A DNA stretch of 64,000 nt, taken from assembly GCA_026724425.1 (NCBI GenBank), contig JAIUCV010001105.1, positions 62,001 to 126,000 of the forward strand, given 5' to 3'. The notes beneath the pieces were generated by a model. It was given only the letters and a program-made list of their open reading frames with translations. It was not told the DNA's origin and did no database searches. Below are positions 46,732 through 59,066 of the stretch, piece after piece. Positions within the stretch are counted from its first letter, which is position 1. Every line of letters starts with the position of its first letter. The translations under genes were made by a program, and so were the position numbers. Origin of the DNA: Erythrophleum ivorense (taxonomy: Eukaryota > Streptophyta > Magnoliopsida > Fabales > Fabaceae).

Positions 46732-47755
46732 TTGTGCATGAGTCTTTGTAAAATTACATATAACCCTCAATTCTCCCCATTCTTGGGTGGGGTTTCAAAT
46801 GATAGTAAATCACATAAAATCACCACAGTAAATTAAATCAATCGCATAAATGCATGTTTAACACACAACAAAGAGGTGAACATTTTGGCGACGCGTGAGT
46901 GAAACTAACTAATAGCATAAATCACCACAATTTCATGGAGGTGGGCATGAATTTACTTGTTTTTAGAGTTAACGCTTTAAATTAAATGGAAAACCAAACC
47001 CCATAGTAGATTAGCTGACAAGGTATATACAATTTTCGCATTCCTTGTGTTTGGCATATGCTTTAAACTCCAAAAGGAACTTAGCCTTGATTTCTTAATA
47101 AAATTCTCTTTTTTGGCTTTGATTTTGAGAAGTTGTACATGAATATAAATTAGACCTAAGTTAATTAAAAATTTCATCTTCTATATTGTCTCTTGTTTGG
47201 TTGCAATCATTGTAATTTCTCCCTCTTTACCCTTAGTATGCGTTCTTTACTCATCATGCACAATAGCTTTAAGACTAGGGGGAGGGGGAGTGAGAGGGAA
47301 AGAAAATTACAAAAGTAACCTTCTTTGACTTTGGGCAAATTTCAAATGACACAGGGGATTATTGGAACTGAGGTGGCAGGTTTCTTAGAGTTGAGATGGC
47401 AAGTTTAGTCTATTTAAAAGCATTTTATTAGGTTTTGGATACAGCTACTTAGAGAAGGTTATATCCCATGAATTTAAAAATTTAAATAGTAGACTGTCAC
47501 TTTTTAAAGTTCAAGAAATAAAGTGCATAATTTCTCAAGTTGGTAGGAATTTTTTGCATTTTATTCTTCATATTATAATAAAGAAATAGTTACTGAAACT
47601 TTTATTAAAATAGAGAACAATTATTCAAATTACACTCTCTTCGTAATGTTTTATACAATTTTTTTTTCACACAAACTATTATTGTTATAACAAAAAAATT
47701 TATAACAAAACAATGATAAAAGGAGGACGAATCCTTTAGGGTAAAAGTTGCAGCG
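46732..47755. other. Intergenic DNA
   Basis: No gene recognised. A 66-codon minus-strand frame at 46,977-47,177 has no family features. Confidence 0.45.
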
Positions 47756-47761
47756 AATATA

Positions 47762-47955
47762 TTTTGGTATTTTTTTTAGGTTTAAAATTTTAAGAATGAA
47801 GATAAAAATTTTAATTATGAAGTAAAAAATTATACTTTAAAAGTTTTAATTGTATATAACTAAAATTTTTAAAGTGTAATTTTTTCCTATAAATAAAATT
47901 TTTGAACCCACAATTATAATTTTTATTCTTATTCTTAAAATTTATAACTTTTAAA
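47762..47955. repeat. Foldback (MITE-like) repeat, about 190 bp
   Basis: AAAATTTTAAGAATGAAGAT and AAAAATTATACTTTAAAA on the left pair with the reverse complement of the right half (AAATTTTAAGAATAAGAAT and AAAAATTACACTTTAAAA). The arms are about 85 bp. Confidence 0.55.
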
Positions 47956-49345
47956 AAAATGTCTAATAAAAATAATTGCATTCCTAGCGGTCAAAATCGT
48001 AACAAGGAACCGGTTTCAATGACCTTGGAAGTAGAGTCAAGAAAGACAACTGGACTCCATGATGCCTTTTTCATATTTGTGGATAAAATTCCAGGTTCTT
48101 GGCCCTCATGGTTTTAGGCAGATTAAAAGCCCAATCTCACTGTAACTTACTATTAGTTAGGCCCAAAAAGAATACTTTTGTTTGTCCCCTGATATCTTCT
48201 CATTTACCCCCTCTCATATATTACACAACTTGTCCCCACAAAAAAAAAAAAAAAGTATATCACACAACTGTGCTTGACCCCCAAAAAAAAGCAAGATATA
48301 ACTGTATTTGACCCAATATATATATATATAACTGTTAAAAGATAAAATGGGAATGAATTTGGGTAAAGCTATAACAAATTAGCATGGAATTTTTTTTTTG
48401 GATTACAAAGAACGTATAAAGCCTTAGGAATTAAGAATAGATTAGATTTAGATACTAATTTTTTTTTATATTTTTATTATCTTATTCTTTAATAGATATA
48501 TAATATATGTAAAAATTTTCTTAAAAACACTCAATCATATAATGTTTGCACAAACTAAGCCAAGAGAAATGAGTTTTTTTGGTAAGGGGAGTGTTTCCCC
48601 CTCTTCTTCCCTTTTGATAAATTCATGCATTAAATATTATTTATTGAAGCCAAGGGTGTACCAGTGGGGGCCCCCCCACTTTGATTTTTTTCTTCTTCTT
48701 TTTGGGTAATATTACAAACACATGGAAGGAATTACACTTGCAGGAAATGCAAATCGTCACGCCGTAGTTTATGGTGAAGAAGTTTCTTATTCATCTCCCA
48801 CCATTGACTTATGCACATTGGCATCAGGATTTGCTTGAAAGATTTGAAGGAATTCTGCTTCTGCTCAATGTCATCTCTAATTATGGCAAACATTTGGAGA
48901 TCGTGACAGTTTCAATTCCATGAAAGGTAACCACTTTCTGTTGAAAAAGAAGGGTAGATCCTGTTGGTTTGGTGGCTCTGAATCGTCAAAGCGGATAAGC
49001 CACAGTAATGTTTTCTCCTTTGATTAATCTATGCATTAAATATCAATTTTTGGCACCTCATAGGAGTTTTTCAAAAACATTTCTACATCCGTCCTTGGAT
49101 ACTCAGTTATAAAACTTGTGTATTTGCACATAAAAATTATATATTTATCATATTTTCATTAAAAATTTGATAATAAAAATATATAAATTATATATAAATT
49201 TTTTCTTGAGAACGAGGAAAAGGTTAGGGTAGGGATTAAACTTAAATATGTTAAGTTTCCTTGACATTTAAATTCAAGAAAAATGCCACCAAGGATTTTG
49301 AACAAGTTAGCATGATTTTGGTTGCTCATGAGTATATTTACAACC
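47956..49345. other. Intergenic DNA, no gene seen
   Basis: A balanced patch at 48,720-49,020 has no sustained frame. A (TA)n run lies at about 48,318-48,332. A GC run GGGGGCCCCCCC near 48,667-48,678 resembles ends of dispersed repeats. Confidence 0.45.
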
Positions 49346-49348
49346 AAG

Positions 49349-50273
49349 GACGGACCTAGGTATTCCACTTTAAGGGCACCTGCCCTTCTGAAAAAATTTG
49401 TATACATATTATTTATATATATAATATTAATTTTTTCTTTAAAAATTTTAAATTGTCCCCCTAAAATTTTTTATTTGTCATTTTTAATGTTCAAAAGTTT
49501 TAAACACATGTTTTTAAATATATAATCATCTTTTACATTAATCAGAGAAGTAAATTTTATAAAACAAATAAAATGGATTAAATTATATAGAACTTCTTAA
49601 ATTTTTTGGTTATATGCAAATAATTTTTTTTATTTTTAAAATTTGACAACTAACATTCTTAAAATTTTTAATTTGTGTAAATAACCTATTTGTCATTAAT
49701 TAGTCTATTATTTTACTAACGAAACATAATATATTAATGATAATAAATCCTTACAAACTTCATTTTTTTGGTGCAAATAATCTTTTTAAAATTTGGGTTA
49801 TGCACAAATAACTTTTCTAAATTTTAGATCATATATAGATAACTCCGGAGTCTATTAGTGAAATAAAGGATTAATTCTACTCTTTACTCATTATAAAAAT
49901 AGATTTTTATAATAAAATAGAAGATAATTTTCTTCCAAATAATTTGACAGTTTATATTGATAAAGAAATGCAAAGAATTTCATTATAAAAAAAATTATAG
50001 ATAAATTTATTCAATTAAGAATCAAAAAGTATATTTCTAATAACTAATACATATTATATTATTTCAAGTATATAGTAGTTATATTTATTTGATGTTATTA
50101 TATTTTTTGATTTTTATATTATAATGTGTCTCTTTTTTTTTAAATTTTAGTAAGTTTTATTATTAATTAATTTAAAAAGTATTTAAATTTACATTTTAGT
50201 AATTATTATGGCTCGTAGTAAGTATAAATTTTTGTCTCTCCCTACAAATTTTTCTAGTTTTGTCCCTGCTCAT
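49349..50273. repeat. Possible DNA-transposon derivative with short inverted ends
   Basis: The left end CAAGGACGGACCTAGG and the reverse complement of the right end (CAGGGACAAAACTAGAAA) are similar, and the interior is AT-rich and non-coding with two related 35-bp stretches (GCAAATAATC..., GCACAAATAAC... near 49,785 and 49,803). No 8-bp flanking duplication was found, so the hAT-like reading is tentative. Confidence 0.25.
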
Positions 50274-51790
50274 ATCCTTTGAGTGGGGGACTCATCACAT
50301 TTGATTCTGGAGTTGCTTTTTCCATAGGTTTGTTTTTTTTGGCGCAAACCTCTAGCATTGCAGAAGCTCTTCAACTGCTCTTATTTACTCAATGTTAAAG
50401 TATATAACCAGTTACTAAACTTGTTATTAATTAAATTAAAAATTAATGAAAATACAATTAAGTTTATCAAAATGTTACTTAATTGTTATATTTAGAAAAA
50501 GAACAACCCATTAGTTTGAGTTGATTCTGCAAGTTTTTTCAAATATCATGTTAGGGACTTGATACGTGAAACTGGTTCCTTGATCTCTTTTATACATTAA
50601 TATGTAGAATTTAGGTGGTGTCCTAGTGTTTGATATGTATATATTTTAATTTTTTTTAAAATACTTAATGTTTATTTTTATAAACTTAAACATGAGATAT
50701 AAAAAAAAAATTTAACATCACTCTGTTGTTTATAATATACACCACACATAAATATTGAAATCCTCATATATTCTATGTCAGAAATACATAGGAATAATTT
50801 TTAAATAAACAAAATTAGAAATACCCAATTCTCCTATTCCACGGTCCCAGTGAAATTCGTTTGTCAACCGAACAGTTCACAGATGAGTACTGAGATGATG
50901 GGAGTAGGCGGGTAGCTTCTTTGGTCCGTAATTAGTTGCGCATTGTTAGGACCTACAATCAACAAATTTCTTTCACTTTTTAAACAATAAGATCGTGCGG
51001 ACCGGCAAACATTCAATCAACAAATTTCCAATGACTAAACTAAATTATGGGATCCTATGCTCTAATTATTCATCACAAGGTGCAAAACAATCATTTGATC
51101 CATGTTCAGTTGGGTAAAGACTTCAATTTTATTGTTTATTATAATTTATATCTGTTGTTCTATAGTCAAATCAGAAGATTATTAATAATCGTAAATTGTA
51201 ATTATTTTCCTTCAATTCATTATTTGGATTAGCTAGGTATAATTAAAGCAATCTGTTTATGGAAATAGTTCACATAACAATATCGGTCTTCATTTTCAGA
51301 AAGGAGGTTAACTTATGATAAGAATTTGATTTTATTTCAATTCATTTCTTTCACTTTTTACCCATAAAGTTTTAGACCTTTTTTTAAATAAAATAATAAT
51401 AATAAATATAAAATTTAGTCTTTGAAAAAACATACTCTCTTATATTTTTGTCTTTGTATTTTTTTTCATATTAATTAATTTGCCAAAATTTATATTATAT
51501 TATATGTGTATAATGGGTTAAATCCTCGAAGTAAATTAAATACACAATTTGTTTCAACAAAAACTCTAATGTGTAATAACTTTCAAATTTTGAAGAATTA
51601 ACTTGTGTAAAAGAATTAATTTATCCAAAACTAAGGTGTTAAAGGATTTTTTTAATTTTTAATTTAGGAAAACTAACATGTTTATTTAGCCCTCTTTCTC
51701 TTCTCTCAAGGAAGAGAGCAAAAAGGACCTGGGCTTACTTTTATGACCCCTTTGTCTTTGGATGGAAGGTTTATGTCTTTTTTATTTTTA
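50274..51790. other. Intergenic AT-rich DNA
   Basis: No gene recognised. A balanced patch lies at 50,835-51,050. Confidence 0.45.
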
Positions 51791-52180
51791 TGTTGGAATT
51801 TAGATTATCCATGATAGTTTAGTTATAACTTGACTTAACAATCTAAGAATAGAAATTAATTAATTATTAAGTTTTTGAATTTTGAATTTTTAAATTAAAA
51901 AAGAGTTGTTTAATTTTGGGAGCCAATTTTTTTTTAAGAGGGAAATTAATCATAAGATTTAAGTGTATAATCTCTCCCTTCTCTCTCTCTCTCTCATACA
52001 TACACACACAGAGAAAACATAAAGTAAGAACATAGAACCATATTCTCTCTAAGAATTCCATATCCATCTTCATCCTCTAGACTAAGGTGCATCTACCATG
52101 AAAAAGTGATCAAAATTTGTCTTGTGATTTTGATCCAAAGATTTGTTTTCGCTATAGGTTGGTACCTGCCATTCCATTCA
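51791..52180 (+). mobile_element. Probable 5' LTR of copia element D
   Basis: Starts TGTTGGAATT and ends TGCCATTCCATTCA, 390 bp. The ends give the imperfect inverted repeat TGTTGGAAT / TGAATGGAAT. It carries a (CT)n run (about 51,978-51,993) and is followed at 52,182 by a tRNA-iMet-like primer site. No 3' partner was found, so this remains a probable call. Confidence 0.55.
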
Positions 52181-52181
52181 T

Positions 52182-52193
52182 TGATATCAAAGG
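52182..52193 (+). other. Primer-binding site, tRNA-iMet type
   Basis: TGATATCAAAGG matches the standard plant copia site TGGTATCAGAGC at 9 of 12 positions and lies two bases after the LTR end. Confidence 0.55.
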
Positions 52194-53604
52194 TTTACTT
52201 GCTTGAATTTTTTGTTTCTTATGTTAAATGTGTTAATTTCGTGTTTAATTTAATGTAATTGTTCAAAGAAAGTCATGAATTGTATGAATGTTTATATTTG
52301 CAACCTTCAACACCCATTAATGACAACTTTTGATAAAGACCATCTTAAGCCACAAATTTTACACTATACGAAGTGTATACAGTAGAGAGTACATGGTAAA
52401 AATTTAGAAAAAAAAAAGAGTAGCCACATTAGAGAGAAATTGCAAACTATATGTTAGGTGAAAATGTGGTGAAACAATGAACTTATGAACTTTGAAAGGG
52501 TGGTGTTTTCACCACAAGCAACTAAACTATGCAAGTTATATATCGTTGAAAAGTTTATTGAACAAGCTTTCCAATGTCACTAATTTTATTCAATTTGGAT
52601 GAAAATTGAATGAGATGGCCATTCAAATTAAGGGTTTTGAAATTGATTTTTTAGGAAACATGATCAAACAGTCTACGTTCTAAGGCTATCTTTCTCTTTC
52701 CAAGCTACCACTATGTATGAGTCTTATCCTTTGGAATTCTCATTCTATAAGCTATCTAGTGACAAAATACATCCAATTTAGACAAGAAATGGAAGGGATA
52801 TGAAGCATCAAAGTTAGAGGTTTGATCATACGAAATTTAAAATTTTTTGAAAAAATGATCAAGTTTAGAGGATGAATTTGTTGAGGTAGTAGCTTCCTTG
52901 GGTGCATAGGGGTGTGTGCCATATCTTTTTTGGTATTTTTGTCTTTAGAAATTCTTAAAATAATGTTTTACATATTGGTATATGATTTGGTTATGTTTAG
53001 ATAAGTTTTGGTACTGTTCACACATGTGTTGGACACCTAAAAACCCTTTTTAACTGATCTAAAAATGAAAATCACTTTTCATAAGTCTTAGATTTGATGA
53101 GGACACTCCTAGATGATGATTATTAGATATCAATCAAGGAGAACCTTAAGAAAAAAAATTAGAAAAGTGAATAAAGATAGAATTTGCCCTTTAATTTACA
53201 TGCATAAAAGATAATACTCCCTGAAGAATATGAAGTTATCATGAATGTTAACAAGTTGCTATGATTTCTCATTTTCAAATATAAGAAATACAAAATTTTT
53301 TTGGGCATAATGCACATGGAAAGAGTATTCATTGTAAGAGATTGATCAAACGTGCAAAGCATATTTTTCGGTATATGCTAGAATGACACTTTAATTGGAA
53401 ATATGCCTTTGATGATTGAAGAGAAGATGCTTTAAGAAGATAAAATATCTTTAGAAAGAGGTTTATTTAAGATGTAATCTTGATGATTAATGTATTATAT
53501 GTATGCATTGAATAAAAAAAATATAAGAAATGCTCTGATAAATAGGAGTTCTTAGATTGATAGACTTATGCTTATCTAAGAACAATATTTAAACAATTAA
53601 ATAG
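52194..53604 (+). other. Leader or unassigned sequence of element D
   Basis: Non-coding sequence between the presumed primer site and the foldback insertion. It contains phrases typical of LTR or leader DNA of plant retroelements but no readable gag. The 67-codon minus-strand frame at 53,159-53,362 is not supported. Confidence 0.3.
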
Positions 53605-53978
53605 AAAAAGATAGGTAAAAATGTACTTTAGTCCCTTAATTTTATTTGAGATTTTATTTGTTCCTTCAATTTTATTTAGTTCCAATTTATTCTTTTAACT
53701 TTAAATTTTATTTTCATATTTTAACTTTACCTTGAATTTCATTTTTGTCCTTTAATTTTATTTGGTTCCAATTTGGTCGTTTAACTTTATTTTATATTTT
53801 ACTTTTATCTATTAATTTCATTTTATTCTAACTTGACCATCAATTTTTGAAAACTAATCAAATATTTTTTTATAAAATATTAAATTAAAATATCTAACCA
53901 AAAAGTTTTATGTGACTAATTGGTAAAATAAAATAAAATCATTAGTTAGATTAGAGCAAATTGAACAAAAATGAAAAT

Positions 53979-56734
53979 TGTAATACTCCATAATTAATTA
54001 AGGTGTTAATCAAAGATTAGATTAATTAGGCATAATTAATATGGGATAATTAGACAAATTAAATGGATGGAGATTTTAGAGAGAAAAATTATTAAAACAG
54101 GTTTAAGATTTAATTGAGATATAAATTCTATCTAAGCCTAAATTAATAGATCATGAGAAGAGGCTAATGGAGACTCAATGGGTTAGGTGCAGACCCAACC
54201 CAATTTAGTGGGATGGAGGCCTAAAATCCACCTTGTATAGACTCTTCTAAGTGGCCCAATAACCCTTGTGCAAACCCAAATTCTTGAGCTCTTCAAACTT
54301 GGCCCAAACCTAATTAAACTTCAGCAACCCAATGCATATAAAACTAGCCCAATAAAATTTTGCAGCCCAACACTTTAAAAACTGGACCAACTAACAAAAA
54401 CCTGAAGCCCATTATGAGTTGGACTTTGGAGCAACCCATGACCCATATTTGACTTAACTAAAACACTAATGCTTCAGCCACTTTCTCATTTGCTAAAACT
54501 CAAGAAGCAAAATTCGGAGGTTGAGAAGTAGGCTAAGGTTGGGGGCAAGAATTCTGCATTTTCTCACATTTAGAGCAAGATTCAGCTAAGGTAATAATTA
54601 TACAACTTAATCCCCTCATCTTTCTCTTTAATTTGGTTCGATTAGTTTTTCATTTGGAATATTTTCACTCTACCCAAAATCTGAAATGTGGGTGTTTGAG
54701 AATTTTCTTGGTGAAATTCGTAGGTTGAGGTTAGGGCTGACCTTAGGTGAGTTTAAACCCTCCATTTTGATGCTTCATTTGTTAATTTGAGACCCCCATA
54801 GCTGATTTATAAAATGGGTATTAATTTTGTATGAATTTGCTTAGGATTTTGGGTGGAATATTGAGTTTTCTGGTGGAAGACACTTTAATCCGAATTTGGG
54901 ATTTGTGATGGCTGTTGCAAATTTGTCTACAAGTGAAGTAACTGAGTTTATATTAATTTCATGTATATATATCTGATTTAATTTCATATGTTGCTGTATA
55001 TGAATGATTTGAAATGTTGAATGAATTGGTTAGCTATCTGTTGAGTTATGATTGGACCTTGTGAGTCCATGGTGGAGCTGTGGTACGGTTGCCACCCGTG
55101 CATGTGCTTCGATCGGGTACCGGGTTATGATCAAACCCTAGATGCACTGAGCCTTGGTTGTGCTCAATGGAGAGTAGGTGGCGTGGACGGGCCTCTCCCG
55201 GTGTTAATGGCCTTTAACATGTGATAATATGATTGCTAGTATGTGATAGTAATTATGATAGCCTAATTGTTTCATTCGCTGATATGATTGATATGATTCT
55301 GATGTTGATTCTGATTCATGCATATATGTTAATTAAACTGGATATATAATGGAATTGCCTTGGTTACTAAGATTTATATCTCACCCCATTTTATGGGATT
55401 AATATTTCAGGTGAAAGTTTCTCGGGTAAGGATAAGGGTAAACAAGTGGATGAACATTCATGAGCTGAGCCCGGGTGTGGGGAGCTACACTTGGTCTGAG
55501 TAGAATAGGGTAGATGCTAATTTTGTTAAGTCTTGCATAGCATCATCATGTATCTGTATTGCCAAGTGTAGGAGTTTGTATTTTGATAATATAATGTGTA
55601 CCTATGGAGGAGTAGACCTTACTTTAAATTGGTATTTGATGTATGGATTTATGATATCGGCTATGAGCCTTGTTGAACTCTGATATAGCTTATTATTGGA
55701 ATTGTAATCTTGACATATTGATATGAACCCCCATTGATTGGGTTTCAAGTGATAGCTGCTGATAGTTTATGAACTCCTGTTATTGCTATTTTACAAACTT
55801 ACTGACATATGGACTTGTTGATATAGGGTAATGAGAGAAAAGAAATTGACCTTTAAATCTTGAATTAGAGAGGATAGATTAGCTGGATAAATTAAGCTAA
55901 TGAGAGCTATTTGAGCCCCACAATTAAGGTAGAGGGGCCTTAGCGGGGAGAAAGGAGAGTATGAGACTAGATTTTCAGAGTGTAGGACTAGAACGCACTT
56001 CGCCGTGGCTAAAATGGAGTTGGTCGTGGCTAATAGAGGCGAGGTTGCCCAGGGAGAGTGCCAGAGAGGAATTAGCCGCAGTGAAATTTTATTTGGCCCC
56101 GGCGAAATGTGAGAGGTCAAACTGGGAGGCATCCAGAGAGAAATTTGCCGCTACGAATTGGGAAATTGGCCGCGGTGAACTTTTGTGAAAATGAGCCAGA
56201 CATTCTAGAGAGGAATTGGCCGCGGCGAAAGGAGGTATTGGCCGCGGCCAATAGCGAGAGGCGAGCGAGGGAAGTTCCAGGAGGCTTCTTCGCCACGGCG
56301 CCATGTAGGTTGGCCGCAGCGAAGGTCCAACTCGCCGTGGCAAAATTTGTAGTGATGCGAGGGGTGAAGCCGAGGGGAATTGGTCGCGGCTAAAGGGAAA
56401 TTGGCCGCGGCAAATGTCCTGACAACCCTATATTGACTAGAAAATCTTGTTTTTCCATATTATAACCTCAAGGGATGACTTGTAAACATTGATAGAAGAT
56501 AAATGTGAGTTGAAAATGGTAGGTAATAGAATCAAGGCTCATAAATGAATGTTTGTTTCCCTTGAGGTACGTAAATGTTCGTAATTAGATGATTGATGAC
56601 TCTAATGAAATTAAGGTTTAAATTTTCCTGTATTTTCATAATGTAATTAGTCTTAATGACATGTAACCAAGGATTAGGGTTGTTAATCACATATTTAACC
56701 TTAATTAAAATGATTAGAAGTTAGGATTGTCACA
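53979..56734 (+). mobile_element. Solo LTR, 2,756 bp, inserted in the foldback element
   Basis: Starts TGTAATACTCC and ends GGATTGTCACA. Flanks AAAT (53,975-53,978) and AAAT (56,735-56,738) are a 4-bp duplication, or 5 bp (AAAAT) if one A has been lost. Removing the insert restores a continuous repeat unit of the foldback element. Its first 150 bp resemble the 29,461 LTR (ATAATTAATTAAGG, GGAGATTTTAGA, TTAATTGAG-like). It contains the segment GTGGAGCTGTGGTACGGTTG (55,073-55,092) and a GC-rich motif array. No gag or pol. Frames at 55,791-56,393 are by-products of the GC-rich array. Confidence 0.75.
55998..56414. repeat. Array of about 13 near-palindromic GC-rich motifs
   Basis: Variants of TTGGCCGCGGCGAA and its reverse complement recur, irregularly spaced by about 20-60 bp, from 55,998 to 56,414, for example at 56,166, 56,216, 56,238, 56,310, 56,380 and 56,401. 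The block is strikingly GC-rich in otherwise AT-rich DNA. Confidence 0.85.
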
Positions 56735-57059
56735 AAATTAAGGGACAAAAGTGAAACTTAGGGTAAAGTTAAGGGACCAAATTAGAACCAAATAAAATTA
56801 AAAGCTAAAAGTGGAATATAAGGTAAAGTTATAGAATTAAATTGAAACTAAATAAAGTTAAGGGATAAAAGTGAAATTTAGGAAATATTAAGGGACTGAG
56901 AGGGGGCTAAATAAAATTAAGGGATGAAAGTGAAACTGGAAATAAAGTTAAAAAACCAAAAATATATTTTAGCCAAAAAGAAATTTATTAAGTAGGAGTT
57001 CTTATTTAGTAGCCTAAAATTCATCTAAGAACTATAATTTAAACAATATTTATAAATGG

Positions 57060-59066
57060 ATTCAATAGAAAAATAACAACATTCTTAGGATACATGTAAT
57101 AGAAGTAAGACAAATATAAACTGTTAGTCATAAACCTAATAATGTCATTATTGGTCTAGTCAAAATTCATTGTAAAAATATTTACATAGCATGGTATATA
57201 TGAATTTATTTTATGCTATGCTTATGTATAGATCTAATTATGATTATGGCTATTGAGAATATTATTGCTTAACTTTATAAGAGTGATAAGCTAAATAATG
57301 TCACTTAGGAATTTTTAACACTACCAAGTTATTAGATCCTTAAAAAATAAGATGCCAAAAAATCATTCAACAATGTCATATAAAAGTCTAAGCATAGAAA
57401 TACAACTTAGTAAAGAAGAGATCTAAAAATTTTTTTATTTAAAAGAAAAGGACAATATTGCTCGTATAATAGTACTGAGCAACATGATTGATAACCTTAT
57501 GTGTGTATGAGTCATATTCGATGTTCAAATTATGTGGATAGCCTTTAAGGACAAATTTGGTTGTACTATTATAATCAAATTGAAAAAGTTGATAATCAAG
57601 GAGTTGAAGCCAATTGGATATGTTCTTACTAATAAATAGTAATTTTAGGTTGTTTTTAGATATTTCTCTATTAATTAGGAATATATGAAATTGAATTTAA
57701 CCTACAATAAAAGCAACGCTATTTTGTATGATATTACTTGTCATATAAAGCTTGGGAATGAGCATTTATATGTTGATAGACCCCTCTAGACATGCCTATA
57801 TAATTGAGACTACTATGACTTCAAAGTTGAAGCACAAGAAAGACAAAACTTTTATAATAAGAAGAGATCTGGCTAACATTTCAAGAAGGTCAAGAAAGAC
57901 TTTAAAAAGAGAGGTAAACGGGTAGAAAGAAGCTTGCCACAATCAATGTCAAATATTATTTGTCAGAGAGTAATTCACTTTGCTTGTGATTGTACTAAGC
58001 AAAATAAGACTTCTATAAACCCTATAGCTAGAGATCGTGGAATATCATTGATTACTTTTCAAAAATAGATAGCTTTATGTAGGAAATAGTACAACATCTA
58101 AAATTAAAGGAATTAAAATATGCAGAGTAGTTTCATGTGGAAAACAAACCCTTATCTTATATGTTGTTTTTATACTCTATAGATATAATGGAACTGAACT
58201 ATTATTCCTATTCTTAAATTAAGATTTAGTTTTAATTTTCCATGACAACTATGTTAACATTTGAAATGGAATAAATGTATGATTCTAGTTTCCTTTATGA
58301 TAGTTTTATTGGGTTGGGCATAATTATAAACATGATTATTTTACCTAATACTTTGCTTCCAATTTAGCTTCAGATATGAATGATTGACACACTAGGCTAT
58401 GCCTTATGAGCAAAGAGAGAATGGGTAGATTAGCAAAACACGAGATGCTAGGATCCCTTTTTAATTTAGAAATGTCACTATAAGAACTTTGCCTAGGGAA
58501 TAAAGTAATTAGAAAATCATTTGGAAAAGGAAGTAGGGCTAAAGATCCATTTCAATTAATTCATTATAATATATATGGTCTAAAGAGTGTAAGGGCAAGA
58601 TTTAATATTTTATTATATCTATTAACAATTATTTCACAATATGATTTAATTTCCTATAGGTTAGAAGAACTTGAGTGTTTTAGATATTATTTGAATATGG
58701 TTAAAAATCAAATAGATAAACAAATTAAAACTTTAATTTTTGACTAAGGATGATAATATTTATTAGATTAATTTAAAGAACTCTATTAAGAGAAAGGAAT
58801 CATAAGACAATTGACGATTCTTTAGCACTTTATAACAAAATAGAGTTGTAGAGAGAATAAATAAAACTTTAGTTGAAATAGTTAGGTTGATAACAGCTCA
58901 AGCAAACTTACCTATTTCCTATTAGGGTTATGTGTTATCAATTGATACCTTAAAACTTAACCAAGTAACTTATAAATAAGTTACTTCCACTCCTATGAAT
59001 TACAGACAAATAATAAGTCAGTTTTGAGCATCTTAAAGCCATGGGTTCAATTTCTTATGTCCATCA
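57060..59066 (+). pseudogene. Copia element D remnant (gag, protease, integrase)
   Basis: Reading frames shift often, but landmarks follow in copia order. In gag: SNMIDNLMCV, ALKDKFG-like FKDKFGCT, KLKKLIIKELKPIGYVLTNK, a Lys/Arg-rich stretch and a ruined zinc knuckle (HFACDCTKQNK, about 57,975). In protease to pre-integrase: KIKGIKICRVVSCGKQTLIL and MGRLAKHEML (58,080-58,450). In integrase: KDPFQLIHYNIYGL, GIIRQLTIL-like, NKTLVEIVRLITAQANLPIS, and HLKAMGSISYVHH ending at 59,066. RT and RNase H are absent: similarity stops at the LTR-like block and does not resume at 63,107. The lineage differs from elements A and B/C. Confidence 0.8.

Larger units (their letters stand above)
53614..56974. 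mobile_element. Mutator-like foldback element, split by a solo LTR
   Basis: Arms 53,614-53,978 and 56,735-56,974 are inverted copies made of repeated units of the type TTTTGTCCCTTAATTTTATT / TTTGGTTCCAATTTGGTC. The outer ends are GGTAAAAATGTACTTT and, reverse-complemented, GGCTAAAATATATTTTTGG. Flanks AAAAAGATA (53,605-53,613) and AAAAAGAAA (56,975-56,983) form a 9-bp duplication with one change, typical of Mutator transposition. Without the LTR the element is about 600 bp with no gene, so it is non-autonomous. Confidence 0.7.

Noticed and set aside
55791..56393. Overlapping frames with Ala-rich repeats
   Set aside because: Produced by the GC-rich palindromic motif array in the solo LTR; open on both strands for the same reason.
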